Source: Musa acuminata AAA Group (lineage: Eukaryota > Streptophyta > Magnoliopsida > Zingiberales > Musaceae). Taken from it: a stretch of 64,000 bases of DNA. Below, piece by piece: positions 1 through 12,300 of this stretch (the stretch's first letter is position 1; every line of letters starts with the position of its first letter). Position numbers and translations under genes: made by a program. Under the pieces are notes generated by a model. That model made no database searches and was not told the origin of the DNA. It was given only the letters and a program-made list of their open reading frames with translations. The stretch lies in assembly GCF_036884655.1 (NCBI RefSeq), contig NC_088348.1:23115501-23179500 (forward strand), read 5' to 3'.

Positions 1-105
1 AAAGGCAGCAACTATACATCTTGGTGAGCCCAACTTTCTAAACCTATTTGGATACGACTTACTAGGCTACGTAAACGGCTCTCTCATTGTCCACCAGTAA
101 TGATC
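1..105 (+). pseudogene. Ty1/copia gag N-terminal relic, broken
   Basis: Read in two frames, this edge segment encodes scraps like the start of plant copia gag proteins: an SNYTSW-like piece followed, after a frameshift, by LFGYDLLGYVNGSL. In intact copia gag proteins these two pieces lie in the same order (an N-x-x-x-W stretch, then a GY-[DL]-x-G-[FY]-[VL]-[DN]-G-[ST] stretch). A stop codon and a frameshift break it, and the rest of the gag is missing or lies outside the window. This is a short match by eye, so the assignment is moderate. Confidence 0.45.
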
Positions 106-1700
106 AACATCCCTAGAGTCTAGGAAAATCTAGAGGTGACATCACAAGTGCAGCAGAAGAATATAAAATAAAAATTCTAAATTTCCCAAAAGGTGTTCAT
201 CATCGTGCGAAGATTGGTGTACAAAACTCGTGACACAGAAAATCACGTGTGAGATAGTTGTGTTACCTAGGGGGATCTTATATCATTGAATCCCTATAAA
301 TCTGTTGGAGATAATGAAAGAGATCAAGCGTCCTCCTCTCTAGTGTTGATCCACACAGCAAGGCTGTAACGATACTCCTCAAATCTCCACACCTGTTATC
401 TAAGGAGGAAAAGAGGAGAGAAGAATAGAAGGTGACAACCAAGGAGCTATAGTCAATGAGCCTTTAGTTCCCTCCTATTTATAGAGACTCCAGTTAACCA
501 TAATGGATCCTGTCTTATTGGGTACTAGATCTCCATCTAATTACCCACCATAGTAGAAAAGAGTGAGAAGGAGAAAGATCTAAGCTATCGAAGAAGACTG
601 TCGAAGATAAATGCACCGAGAAAAGAGACTATATATTGTCAAAAAGAGTGCCTTTATCTAGGAAAAACATCAGCACAAACACCTGAGAAATACTTGTTAT
701 AACTGGATTAATTTGAACTTGTGTAAGGCCTTCATGATCTCTAGATCACAGTAGATACAGGAAGAATTCTTCTTAGGTTCAAAGCTTATTGTGCCTTTAA
801 AACTTTTACCGAACATCTCAGGGTGTTTGTTCTGGAACAGAAACTAATTGAATGAACATCTGAGGGTGTTGATCCAATGAAAAAAACAAGCCAATATCTT
901 GAAAGATAATGTTTCTGGAAGCAGTGGTATAGTGATCAACTGAATCAAGGTTGAATTGATGATATATTCCCAGAATTCAACATGTTATTAGGTAAGGCCT
1001 CAATGGAAGACCGAGAAAAGGAGACCTACGTGGGGATGTATCTGCAATTCCACCTGTCTCCTTTGGAGTGAATGCTCCAGTAGTCCTGCCGACAAGCCCA
1101 GGGATTCCAGGAGTCTCGGTGGACTGTCAAACCCACCTTACCTACTCCAACAAGAAGAAAGAAGATGAATCGTCGAGAGCCCTCGTCATTCTGGCACTCA
1201 ACTACAGTGGCTACCATACGTAGGATCCTTATCCAGACCCGTCTAAGATATTTCAGATATTTCATGTAATCCATCTGTCTTCCTGCGACCGCTTTTGAAG
1301 AACTTGCTCATGTCTCGCACGTTGGTGCAGTATTTGATGACACATCACCAGCTCTCTCTTTCGCTTTCTCTCTGTCGTTATTCAAAGAGTGGATATGTCG
1401 ATACCTGAAGAGCCGTTCATCTTCCCTGCACAGAGGAAAAGGAGTGCTTCCCGTGGACGTTAAGCATTATTTAGATATCATGTCAGTCCATGGTCGGTTA
1501 ACTGGATCGATTTCACGTTAGTTAGATCATGGTCGGTTAACTGACAGTCTCCCCGGGATTCCAGGTGGTGAAATCTGGTTGGCCAGATATATTTTGACCT
1601 TTCAAACCAAACACTTCATCCTTCTTCCCATAGTAAGAGCAACTTGACCATCAGCTCACGGGTCAATGGGTCCAAGGAGTTGTTTTTCTTGATCACCTTG
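106..1700. other. Non-coding, probably decayed LTR-retrotransposon sequence
   Basis: No gene is recognisable here. Next to the gag scrap lies a stretch (about 120-700) that looks like an LTR read on the minus strand. It contains a TATA-like CTATAAATA on that strand near 476-486. I found no second copy, primer-binding site or target duplication, so LTR boundaries cannot be set. A short direct repeat (GTTAACTG/ATGGTCGGTTAACTG) recurs around 1490-1545. The open frames in this interval are short and resemble nothing known. Confidence 0.35.
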
Positions 1701-1705
1701 CCTCC

Positions 1706-1874
1706 TATATATACTGATAGAAGATCATAATATCCTCAATATGATCAACGATAGATTTGTATATACTGATAAAAGATCATAATATCGTCCATCAATCTAT
1801 GATCTGATTCGAGAATCAATCATAAATTTTTTAGAATTGATCTGATTGAGGATACTACGATCTTCTATCATATA
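1706..1874. repeat. Short inverted repeat (MITE-like) upstream of the stachyose synthase gene
   Basis: The left arm (about 1706-1740) and right arm (about 1844-1874) are imperfect reverse complements built on TGATAGAAGATC / GATCTTCTATCA and TATCCTCAAT / ATTGAGGATA. The interior repeats parts of the same motifs, for example the ACTGATAAAAGATCATAATATC stretch near 1764-1786. Size and AT richness fit a small non-autonomous DNA element. No target duplication is clear. It ends about 400 bp before the ATG at 2282, so it may overlap the promoter. Confidence 0.5.
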
Positions 1875-2281
1875 AACCAGCCATGGCCCTTGATGGCTAT
1901 CCTGTTCTCCAGTTACCTTCTCTGAAGCCCAAGTTGTCTGCTTCTTGTTCTGCCTCTTGGCTCTGAAGCAACTTTACGTGTCACTTTGGAGGGTCTGACC
2001 TTGAAGCACAGCTTTGATTTCTGCAACTCTCCAATATTACGGCTCCAATTCTCATCTGAAGAAGGTCCCCATCTCATCTCCTGTTTTGCCTCTTGACTGT
2101 AAGCACTCTTCTTTGTTGTTTGTGGAGGATTTGAATTCTTAGATATAGCTTTGCTTACAGTTCTCTGCATCTCCACTTCCACCAGTGAATTGAATCATCC
2201 CTCTTCTCCACTTGTTTCAGCTTTGATTTCCATCATAGTTCACACCATCACTTCCTCCCCTGTTTTCTCTTTCCCCTGCTT

Positions 2282-5161
2282 ATGGCTCCTCCTGATGTTG
2301 TGTGCAACAACAGTGAAGCTATTGGCTTCACTAATCTCTTCTCACTTTGTGATGGAACGTTCGCCATCAATGGCGTCACATTACTCTCGAAAGTTCCGGG
2401 AAATGTTACCTTCAGTAGCTTTTCCACCATATGTCCCGCTTCCGATGCTCCCCCATCGCTCATCAAGCAAGTCAAGTCTCGATCCTATAGAGGCGGCTTC
2501 CTCGGATTCTCGCAACCGGCGGTGGCCGATCGGCTGGTGAACTCGCTAGGCAAGTTCAGCAGCAGAAACTTCCTCAGCATCTTTAGGTTCAAGACATGGT
2601 GGTCGACCATGTGGGTGGGAAGCTGCGGCTCAGACTTGCAGATGGAGACGCAGTGGGTGCTCTTCCAAGTCCCCGAGCTGAGCTCCTACGTTCTCCTCCT
2701 TCCCTTGATCGAAGGGAGATTTCGGTCCGCCATCCACCCAGGCAATGACGACCACGTCCTCATCTGTGCGGAGAGTGGATCCTCTCAAGTGCAGGCTGAT
2801 TCCTTCAAAGCCATAGCTTACATCCATGTCTGTGACAACCCCTACACCTTGATGAAAGAAGCTTACAGTGCCGCAAGGGTCCATCTCAACACGTTTAGGC
2901 TGAGAGAAGAGAAGGCAGTCCCTCCCATAGTAGACAAGTTTGGTTGGTGCACTTGGGATGCTTTCTACTTGACCGTCGACCCTGTCGGAGTGTGGCATGG
3001 CGTGAAGGACTTCGTCGACGGCGGTCTTCCACCGAGGTTTCTTATAATCGACGATGGCTGGCAAAGCGTCAACTTGGATGGAGACAACCCCGTGGAGGAC
3101 GCAAAGAACCTCGTGTTTGGAGGAGAACAGATGACTGCTAGGCTCTACAGGTTCGAGGAGTGCGAAAGATTCAGGAGGTACAGGGAAGGCACTCTCCTGA
3201 GTCCTGAAGCTTGTTCTTACGACAAGAACAGGCCTAAGATGATTCTATGCAAAGCTAAAGAACTAGAGAATGCTAAGAAGGCCAGGGATAAGGCAATCCG
3301 TGGCGGGACAACTGAATTATCTGGTTTCGATCGCAGAATCGTCGAGCTCAAGAAAGAGATCGACCAAATGCTTGCAGACAGGGAAGAGCTGCCGGTGGAT
3401 CGCAGTGGGAGTTCCAGCAGTACTGGCTTGAGAGCTTTCATCGAGGATCTGAAGACAAAGTTCAAAGGACTGGATGATGTCTACGTGTGGCAAGCTCTCT
3501 GTGGAGCGTGGGGTGGAGTGAGACCTGGCAGCACCCATCTTGACTCCAAGCTGGTGCCCGTCAACCTCTCTCCAGGATTAGCTGGGACGATGGACGATCT
3601 CGCGGTCGACAAGATCATCGAAGGCGGCATTGGCCTGGTTCGGCCGGACCAGGCGGCCGATCTGTATGATTCCATGCACTCCTATCTCGCCAGCACCGGA
3701 GTGACCGGCGTCAAAGTGGATGTCATTCATGTGAGTTTCTACATGTTTGATGTAATGTTTCTGTGTTTTGATAGCAGAATAGAGGATTTCCCTCAACAGA
3801 GTAGAGAGATTTCCTCAACTATCATGTTTATATTGCTAATAGATTCGTGTTACTGATTCAGACACTGGAATACGTGTGTGAAGAACATGGAGGCAGAGTC
3901 GAGCTCGCAAAGGCTTACTACGATGGCCTGTCGAGGTCCCTCGTCAAGAACTTCAATGGAACAGGGATCATATCCAGCATGCAGCAGAGCAACGACTTCT
4001 TCTTCCTCGGAACTCGGCAAGTGGCCATGGGCAGAACAGGTGAGAACCCAAACTGATTCAACCTGATGGGGATTCCAAGGACGAAGGGTCATCGGTTTGA
4101 TCGTTGATCTTCTTGATAGGTGACGATTTCTGGTTTGAGGATCCTCATGGAGATCCCATGGGGATCTACTGGCTGCAAGGAGCGCACATGATCAATAACT
4201 CTTACAACAGCCTGTGGATGGGCGAGTTCATGCAGCCGGATTGGGACATGTTCCAGACCGACCACGCCTGCGCCGAATTCCACGCGGCTTCGAGGGCCAT
4301 CTGCGGCGGACCCGTCTACGTGAGCGACTCGCTCGGCTGCCATGACTTCAATCTCCTCAAGAAGCTCGTCTTCCCCGACGGCACCATTCCCAGGTGCCAG
4401 CATCATGCTCTGCCAACCAGAGACTGCTTGTTTAAGAACCCCCTCTTTGACGAGAAGACCATCCTCAAGATCTGGAACTTAAACAAGGTAAGCAACACTC
4501 ACCACATCCAATCTCTTTTCATCGAACAACCAGCTTTGCCAGCTCCCTGAATACACACTATCTGTAGTTTGGAGGTGTCGTTGGAGCTTTCAATTGTCAA
4601 GGTGCAGGGTGGGATCCGAAGGAGAAGCGAGTGAAAGGTTACCCGCACTGCTACAAGCCGATGGCAGGAGCTGTTCATGTGACCGACGTCGAATGGGCTC
4701 AGAAGAAGGAATGCGGTGGGATGGGCGACGCTGACGAGTACGCTGTCTACCTGCACCAGGCGAAGGAGTTGTTGCTGATGACTCCGAGCTCCGACGCCAT
4801 CCACTTCGGGTTGCAGCCATCTTCCTTGGAGCTCTTCAGCTTCGTGCCGGCGAGAATGATCGGTGGCGACTGCAAGTTCGCGGCGATCGGGCTGGTGAAC
4901 ATGTTCAACAGCGTGGGAACGTTACTGGAAGTCGAAGCAGGTGAGGGTGAGGGTGGGATTGCTGTGAGGATGAAGGTGAAGGGTGGAGGTGAGCTGATGG
5001 CTTACTCCGACAGGAAGCCGGAGAGAAGCTATGTGAATGGAGTTGAGGTTGGATTTGAGTGGGGAGAAGATGGAAAGCTGAGAGTGGATCTCGCTTGGGA
5101 GGAAAACAATGGTGGTGTCTCTGAGGTCACATTTGCCTACCGATTCATTGGGGAGAGCTAG
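2282..5161 (+). CDS. Stachyose synthase-type galactosyltransferase (GH36, raffinose family oligosaccharides)
   Basis: Modelled exons: 2282-3730, 3862-4039, 4120-4487 and 4568-5161, all with GT-AG introns. Together they give 862 residues. The enzyme family moves galactose from galactinol onto sucrose or raffinose in the cytosol, making raffinose or stachyose. Visible motifs: DDGWQS near residue 257; KVDVIH near 478-483, whose Asp is the expected nucleophile; RAICGGPVYVSD near 602-613, with the expected acid/base Asp. Relative to raffinose synthases (about 780 residues) it has an extra charged block of roughly 100 residues (about 265-390, beginning PVEDAKNLVFGGEQM), followed by FKGLDDVYVWQALCGAWGGVRPG. 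That block and the total length are hallmarks of stachyose synthases. Substrate preference remains an inference. The start is the first Met of the long open exon 1. Confidence 0.9.
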
Positions 5162-6356
5162 TAGGAGCTTCCATGTCTGCTCTATCTTCTTCTCTCTTTG
5201 GCTTGTGTGCGGTTTCATCCATTGTAAATTTATGGTAATAACTCCTTCAAGGTTTTGCAATAAATTATATATTTGTTAGGGTCTTGATAATTAGTTGCCA
5301 TAATTAGTTGGTTTTCACCATACTAATAATATTAAGGACATGGAACTGTAAACATTTATATGATCAGATCTGTTGTCATCTCAATCGTCTGTCTGTCCCT
5401 CCCATAACAAAATAAATATAGAAAAATTACGATGAAAATAAACATTCGGTAGAAAGAAGAGATGAAATGAAATTAACATTTTTTGGTGAAAGAATAAAAT
5501 TAAGACATTTGACCAATAACATCATGCAAGAACGTAAAGATGAGCCATAGCATATTACCACATAACATGAAATAACAGTCAACTGCACCAGCTAAAAGTA
5601 CCAAGTCGGTGCTCTCGGTCAAGCATGTGGGTCCCGCCTGTCCATTGCTCTCTTCCATCACGTCCCGGGTTCTGGGTTGGCTACGTCGGTGTCGGAAGGG
5701 CGGCCCTAAAACCACGGGCCACGGTCCATGATTAGACCGACTAGGATTGACGTGGCGTATTGTTCTTCTACCCAAGAAAGCCCGCTCTTGGAGGCAGACC
5801 AAACCCCGAATCTGATCTCGCGCTGGGGCCCGCCATCATCAGCAAGCACCACACACCAATCCGGGCACCCAGGCCATGTTGCGGGTTAGGTCCTCGTTGG
5901 TATAAATTATTATATCATCGTCCGCACAAGACTCATGCTGTAATATCGCACATCGTCGCGCTTGCCGGACACTCACCCAATAACTTCTGCCACTGATCCT
6001 TCGGACATGATGTGGGTTCCATGGATAAAGGCAAACATGGCGTCTGATAAGTTGTGGGTGCCTTCGCGAGTCGTGTTTTGCGATGTGGGGAACAAGCGAC
6101 GAAAGGTCCTCACAGCGGACCATATTCCCCTCTCAAAGGCCGCTCTGTCGCCTCCGCCGCCGGCCGCTCTAGACTGCGCGCTTCCCCCGCCATCCTGCGC
6201 ACCTCTCCCTCTTCTTCTTATTTCCTTTCTCCTCTCTTCTCTTCTCGCCGTATCTTCATATCTTTTCATCTCTATCGCCGGAGGGGAGGAGATCCCCTCT
6301 GGGGTTGTCGCGGTAGGGGGGTGAGGTAGAGCTAGGGTTTTGGCGAGAGATGTGGG
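5162..6356. other. Intergenic: 3' UTR of the galactosyltransferase gene and PP2C promoter/leader
   Basis: The first 120 bp or so is AT-rich and probably 3' UTR. From about 5620 the sequence becomes GC-rich and promoter-like. A TATAAATTA element sits at 5901-5909, about 450 bp before the PP2C ATG. Pyrimidine-rich leader sequence (CTTCTTCTT / CTCTTCTCTTCTC) occupies about 6208-6280. I see no gene here; the open frames on both strands are composition artefacts. Confidence 0.5.
5901..5909 (+). promoter_or_regulatory. Candidate TATA box for the PP2C gene
   Basis: TATAAATTA lies about 450 bp upstream of the PP2C start, at the edge of the GC-rich leader. If used, the 5' UTR would be about 420 nt. 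It is placed by motif only. Confidence 0.3.
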
Positions 6357-9300
6357 ATGCTGCGACAGTTGATGAGGCTGCTGACGTCGCTGTGGAGGCC
6401 GTTTGGCGGGAGAGGAGGAGACGCCGCAGGCGAGGGCGGTGGTGGTGACGGGGCCACGGGACGGGAGGGGCGGGATGGGCTCCTCTGGTACCGCGACCTC
6501 GGCCGCTGCGCGGGTGGCGAGTTTTCCATGGCCGTGGTCCAGGCCAACCAGGTTCTCGAGGACCAGAGCCAGATCGAGTCCGGCCCCTTCGGCACCTTTA
6601 TCGGCGTCTACGATGGCCACGGTGGCCCCGACGCCGCGCGATACGTCTGCGACCATCTCTTCTCCCGCTTCAGAGGTGGCCTCCCGACTCCTCCTCTTGT
6701 GAACTCTACGCTTCTTTTGGTATTTGACCATCTGACGCCTGTCGCCCAATTTCAATGATTTACCTCCAAAAAAAGTTGCTTTTTTTTTTTCCTAGCAGAG
6801 CATCTTAGAAACATTAATTTCATTGTAGTAGAATCTCTGTTCTTAGTGCATTCATTTATAATTCCTTTCTGAAATTTGTTGTTTGTTTGCATACGATTTT
6901 CTATTTTCATGATTATTTTATATTGACCATGGTTCAGATTCAAGGTTGAATTGGAATGCTTGGATCCATCCCCAGGCGATGATCCATCTGCTGCTTCCTT
7001 CATGCATGCACCTGTCTCTTGATGTCAAGTCGGTGTACATTGCATTTGACTACTTTGTTGTCGCTTGCCAAACCTTGATGTATTCTTGGTCTCTGTGCTT
7101 TCCATTATCATTTTAGGGCCTCCAGCCTGATGGTAAGAGTGGAGTGAGCAAAATTAGTGTCATGACACTACTCAATAGGGTAACTGACTCATTAACTTGA
7201 TAGATGTTAAATCATATGGTCTGGAATGCTTAAGCTTTAGTTAATGAGTTACCCATGTAACTTTAGACCTCCATTTCTGATACGCGAACTAGGGTGCTAC
7301 AATTTTTTCCACTTATGGGTTCGGCCTGGTGATTTCGTCGATGACCAACATCATCCAGAATCATGGTTTTTCTATATCATGACATGTTTTCAGTCACATT
7401 TATTGATAGTTATTTCTTACTCAGGGACTCTCATCATGTTCTGATCTGATTTCATTTTGTTATGGACCATAATTGACCCATGTTATCAAACTACTTAAGC
7501 CTAAATTGATAGTACACTCATTTAACCCTTGTAGATCAACTTAAATCTTGTCCCACTTACAATGTGAGACTAAAGTGGAGTGTTACAATTAGGCTGACAT
7601 TTTCACTTTAATTAGGACATGTTACATTCTCATAAATTCATTGGTTGATGAATCTGTGAAACTTCATAATTTTAGGGTCACATCTTCCACAAACTCTCAT
7701 CTAGGAATGTCAAGTCGCAGGTATGTCTCAGCATTCACAAATTCGATTTTTTCTTGATAATTTTTCTGAACAATTGATCTCATTTTAAACTGCAGTTTAG
7801 GTGTTATCATTAGTTGTGATACAAGATTTTCATTACATAAATGAGTTTCCTTTTCTCTTAAGCTAGAATTACTTACATAGTATAAAAGTTTGGTTTTAAA
7901 TGAACTTTTATTGTACCACACCATATGGGTTTTCAGCTTCCATGGATGGGAACTTTCCTAAATCACAATTGGTAGACAAATTCTTACCTATTTAGCTCCT
8001 TTTGTTGCTTGCAATGCTTATCATATAGTATAAAAATTTCCTTTCCTATGTTTTCATACTTGTAAATATTAATAAGCTTTCAAACTTCTACTATATTACT
8101 TCCTTTTTATATTTTTCCAAGTCATTAGGTGCCGTCTTTATGCAGAAATTTCATCTGGACCACAGGGCGTGACATCTGATGGCATCCGAAGAGCTTTCTT
8201 AGCAACAGAAGAAAGTTTTATTACACTGGTTTCTCAACTATGGAACACTCAACCAGATATAGCAACTACAGGTTGCTGCTGCCTTGTCGGTGTTATCTGC
8301 CAGAGGACCCTCTACGTAGCGAATCTTGGTGATTCTCGTGCTGTTCTCGGAAAGAAGGTTGGCAACACCGGTGAGATTGCAGCAATATCATTGTCAAGTG
8401 ATCACAATGCTAATGTGGAGGCTGTAAGGCAGGAGCTTAAGGCACAGCACCCAAATGATCCAGAAATTGTTGTTCTTAAACATGGAGTTTGGAGAATCAA
8501 AGGCATCATACAGGTCAATGTGTTGGAACATTTCCAAACATGTTATTAGTCATTTTATCTATCTTGCTAGTGGTTATTCTTTGGTTTGGTTACTTGAATG
8601 TTCTCTGTGTTTTGGGAAAGTTATTCTGAAATTTTTCTTCATCCAGCTACTTCTATCATATGGTAATTAGTAAATAAATGTTTAGATAAAATTGCTCATT
8701 GCACATGATAGATACTGGTTTTCACCTAACCCATCTAGGACTTGATTTACGACATTTTGTCTGCCTGACATATCTCCATTTGCCCACATTATATGTTCCC
8801 TTGCCACCCTGAGGTCTATTGACGAGGAAAAAATAAGCCTATCTTTTATAGTGAGAAAATGTCTTATAATGGGTAATTCTTCCATCATCCTCCAATTCTC
8901 CCAGCTACTAACATCAGCATTGTGATTCAGAGAGGCAATGATATGGTGGTGCTGGTCGATGTTAGGGAGAGTGTCTTGTAGAGGATGGCGATGGAGTGGG
9001 GAGAGGCATTGATGAGTGGTAAGGTACAAGGAAAGAAGAAGAAAACTTGCATTTATGTTTTATCAATACTCAAGAAATGCCTATGATATAGTTCTTAAAG
9101 AGATCATATGAGATTGATAGAAAAAGTGGTACTTACTGATAAATAATTTATATGATAGAGATGCCACTAAAGTTAGGATTTTCAAAAAAGTATCCCATAA
9201 GATTCCTTTTTATATAAAGGATCAATTTGGAGTTCTTATATTTTTGTACAATTGGTGGATTTCTTTTGTTACATATTCAGAACAATCTTCCATAACACAT

Positions 9301-12300
9301 GTTATTTCCTGATGATATTGTTTTGGCTGATAAGAGTGTAGTTGGAATAAGTTTTATAAATGAGTTATGCAAACAAACATTAGAAAGTAAAGGTTTTAAA
9401 CTACGTAGAAACAAGATCAAATTTATGTATATTTACGTCAGCACTACCAAGAGAACCTAGAGAAGAGTCATTGCTCTAATCAAGATAGATGGACATTAAG
9501 TAAAATTGTCTAGATGCCTTCTATCTATAATTTATTAAGAGCAATAGAATAATAAAAATAGTGTTCATAGAGTTGAAGGTGAAATAATAAAATGGAGAAA
9601 GCCATTAAAAGTTTTGTGTGATCAATGAATGTATATCCTTTAGATTAGAGGAAAGATCTTGTTAGACAATTGTAAGGCCAATTATATATTATCGATTAGA
9701 AACTGACACTCTTAGACCCTGTGTTATGGATTATATTATAATTTCCTATGAGTTTATTAAGTTGGTATTGTTACACAGTGTATAAATATGATGTGTGTTA
9801 GACCTTGCCTTATCATAGGGTATATCTTATAGGGGTTACGACTGTGGTATTATGTCTGGTTTCTCGATAAGGTGTAGGTGTTACAAACTTATTTACCAGT
9901 TTTCATGTTAATCCTATATCTTCCATAAATCATATTCAGTTAGTGTCATCAGATTACATACTTTTGCTGTACCTCTTTTTCTGTTGTGTATGTTCTCTCT
10001 GCTGGTCTCAAAAAGATTTTATAACTCATAGCTTTATTTGAGATGTTCATGAGTTATAATCCCAGAGGTGTTTTGATAATTAATATAGCCATGTCAAACT
10101 ATCAAGTAGTACCGAGCAGTTAATTTATGATTTGTATCCATGGGATATGTATTCTTGTTAATTTATGGTGCATGAAATTTAACTAATTTACATGAAAAAC
10201 AATCACAGACTTTTCCCATTGACTATTGTTTTATTTCAAACTACAAAATTGCCTTTTTGATCTTGCAATGTTCTCTAAGCTTTAATTTGTATGATCAATT
10301 GCAGGTTTCTAGATCTATAGGTGATGCATACATGAAATATGCTCAGTATAACCGAGAACCAATCAATTCAAAGTTCAGAATACCCGAACCCATGAACATG
10401 CCTATCTTGACTGCCAATCCATCTATCACGACTCATCATCTTCAACCAAGTGACTCTTTCCTCATATTTGCTTCAGATGGTCTGTGGGAACACCTAAGTG
10501 ACCAAAAGGCAGTTGAAATTGTTCACAGTCATCCACGTGCAGTAAGCATTTTTAATTTATTCTTGTTGCTTGTATTGTCTTATGCTATTTACTTCTGCAT
10601 CTTCTTTTTAATTTCTTATAAACAGTAATGCATCTCTTAAAGCTACTACTTGTGCTTGGCACATGCGTAACTCTTTTTGGAGCCTCATCGATGTCCTTAT
10701 CGAAGTGCTTATATACTTCTAGAAGTTGCTTACACATGAAACTAATCTTCATGATGGCCATCCTAAAAATAACTGAAATGCAACATGTTTAAAGTAATTT
10801 TGCTGATTCAGAAAGCAACGATGAACCCAGTGAAGATGGTCAATTGTAACTGCCTATTTGTTTGATGTGATTGATGAATTCAAATTCATTGCTTCTGTTT
10901 GTATACAATGCATTAACAGGGAGGGTTTAAAGTTAAAGACTCTTGTTGAAAAAAATAATTGTTTATCTTTGTTTTTTCCCTATTGAAGTGATATATTATT
11001 ATCATTCTGTTGAAATTTTGTTATAGAATTTAAAAATAATGGAAAAGGGAGATTTGATGGAGCAAGAGTATGGCAACCGATTATTTTGGAATATAAGATT
11101 GACTAGGAGGAAGAAACAATAGCGGTTGGAAAAACTAAACAAAACTTATTTCTCCATCGAAATCGTACCCTTTAAAAGCTATTTGATGGAGGCATGATTT
11201 TCAGTGCTTTATTTTCTTAGTATTATTAACTTTTAAGTACTTCTATTATCAAGGCTATTCTAATTTTTCATTTTGTAAATAATATTTGTTATCTTCTACT
11301 AACTTTAATGCACATGATACACCAATCTGACCAATGACCCAATAACCCAATAACTCGATATTGGACCAGCTTATGGCCCAGTTCAGTTTCGGTAACCATG
11401 CTCTTTATTTGGCATCTCAACTTTTTTGGATAAACCTATAGAATAATACTAACATTAGTTTGGCAGATACAATTCATTTGGTGAAATGTAAGATTATACA
11501 ATTTGAGACATATTGCAAATGTGATGATGTTTATTTTATAACATGTTGCAATGTGACGATGCTTAATTGTAATTCTCACATTTTTAAAGTAAGAACAAGG
11601 TCTAATTTGTATATGACAGTCATGTACTTTGATTCTCAAAAAATATTTTTCATCCTATTATGTTTCACTAGAGCTAAAATAAATCCATTTCAATGTATTG
11701 CAACATAACACTTAGAACCCCTTTCAGAAATACCAAATGACTGCTAAGCTATACTGTATTATGCTAACTCCACTATAGTTTGATGCCAAAAACTCTCTCG
11801 GCTTTCTATTTATAGTAAGAATTTAGAATAAAGTTAAGTATACTGCTCCCCTTGGAGGAGATATAATATTTGCCCAAATAAAATAGCATACTAATTTTTA
11901 GCATGAATAGCCTAAGAATAACCTTGGTAATCAAGTCAATGATCCATTTACTTCAAGTAAAATAAAATATTTGCAACATGTTATAAAATAAGCATCGTCA
12001 CCGAAACTGTGATGATGCTTATTTTATAACATGTTCCAAATGTTTTATTTTGCTTGAAATAAATGGATTGTTGACTTTTTCTCATGATGATGATCGTCTT
12101 TGTCTTAAAAAAAGGGAAAAATTTGTCTTTTCCAGGGCTTGATTGCCAAGGTTGTTCTTGGGTTATTAATGCTAAAAGTTAGCATGCTATTTTGTTTGGG
12201 TAGATATTATATCTTCTCTAAGGGGAGATGCATCCTTATCTTTATTCTAAATTCTTGCTATAAATAGAGAGCCTGGAGAATTTTTGGCATCAAACTAGCA

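Noticed and set aside
1026..1274. Minus-strand 82-codon frame near the left edge
   Set aside because: No similarity to a known family by eye, and the region looks like decayed retrotransposon.
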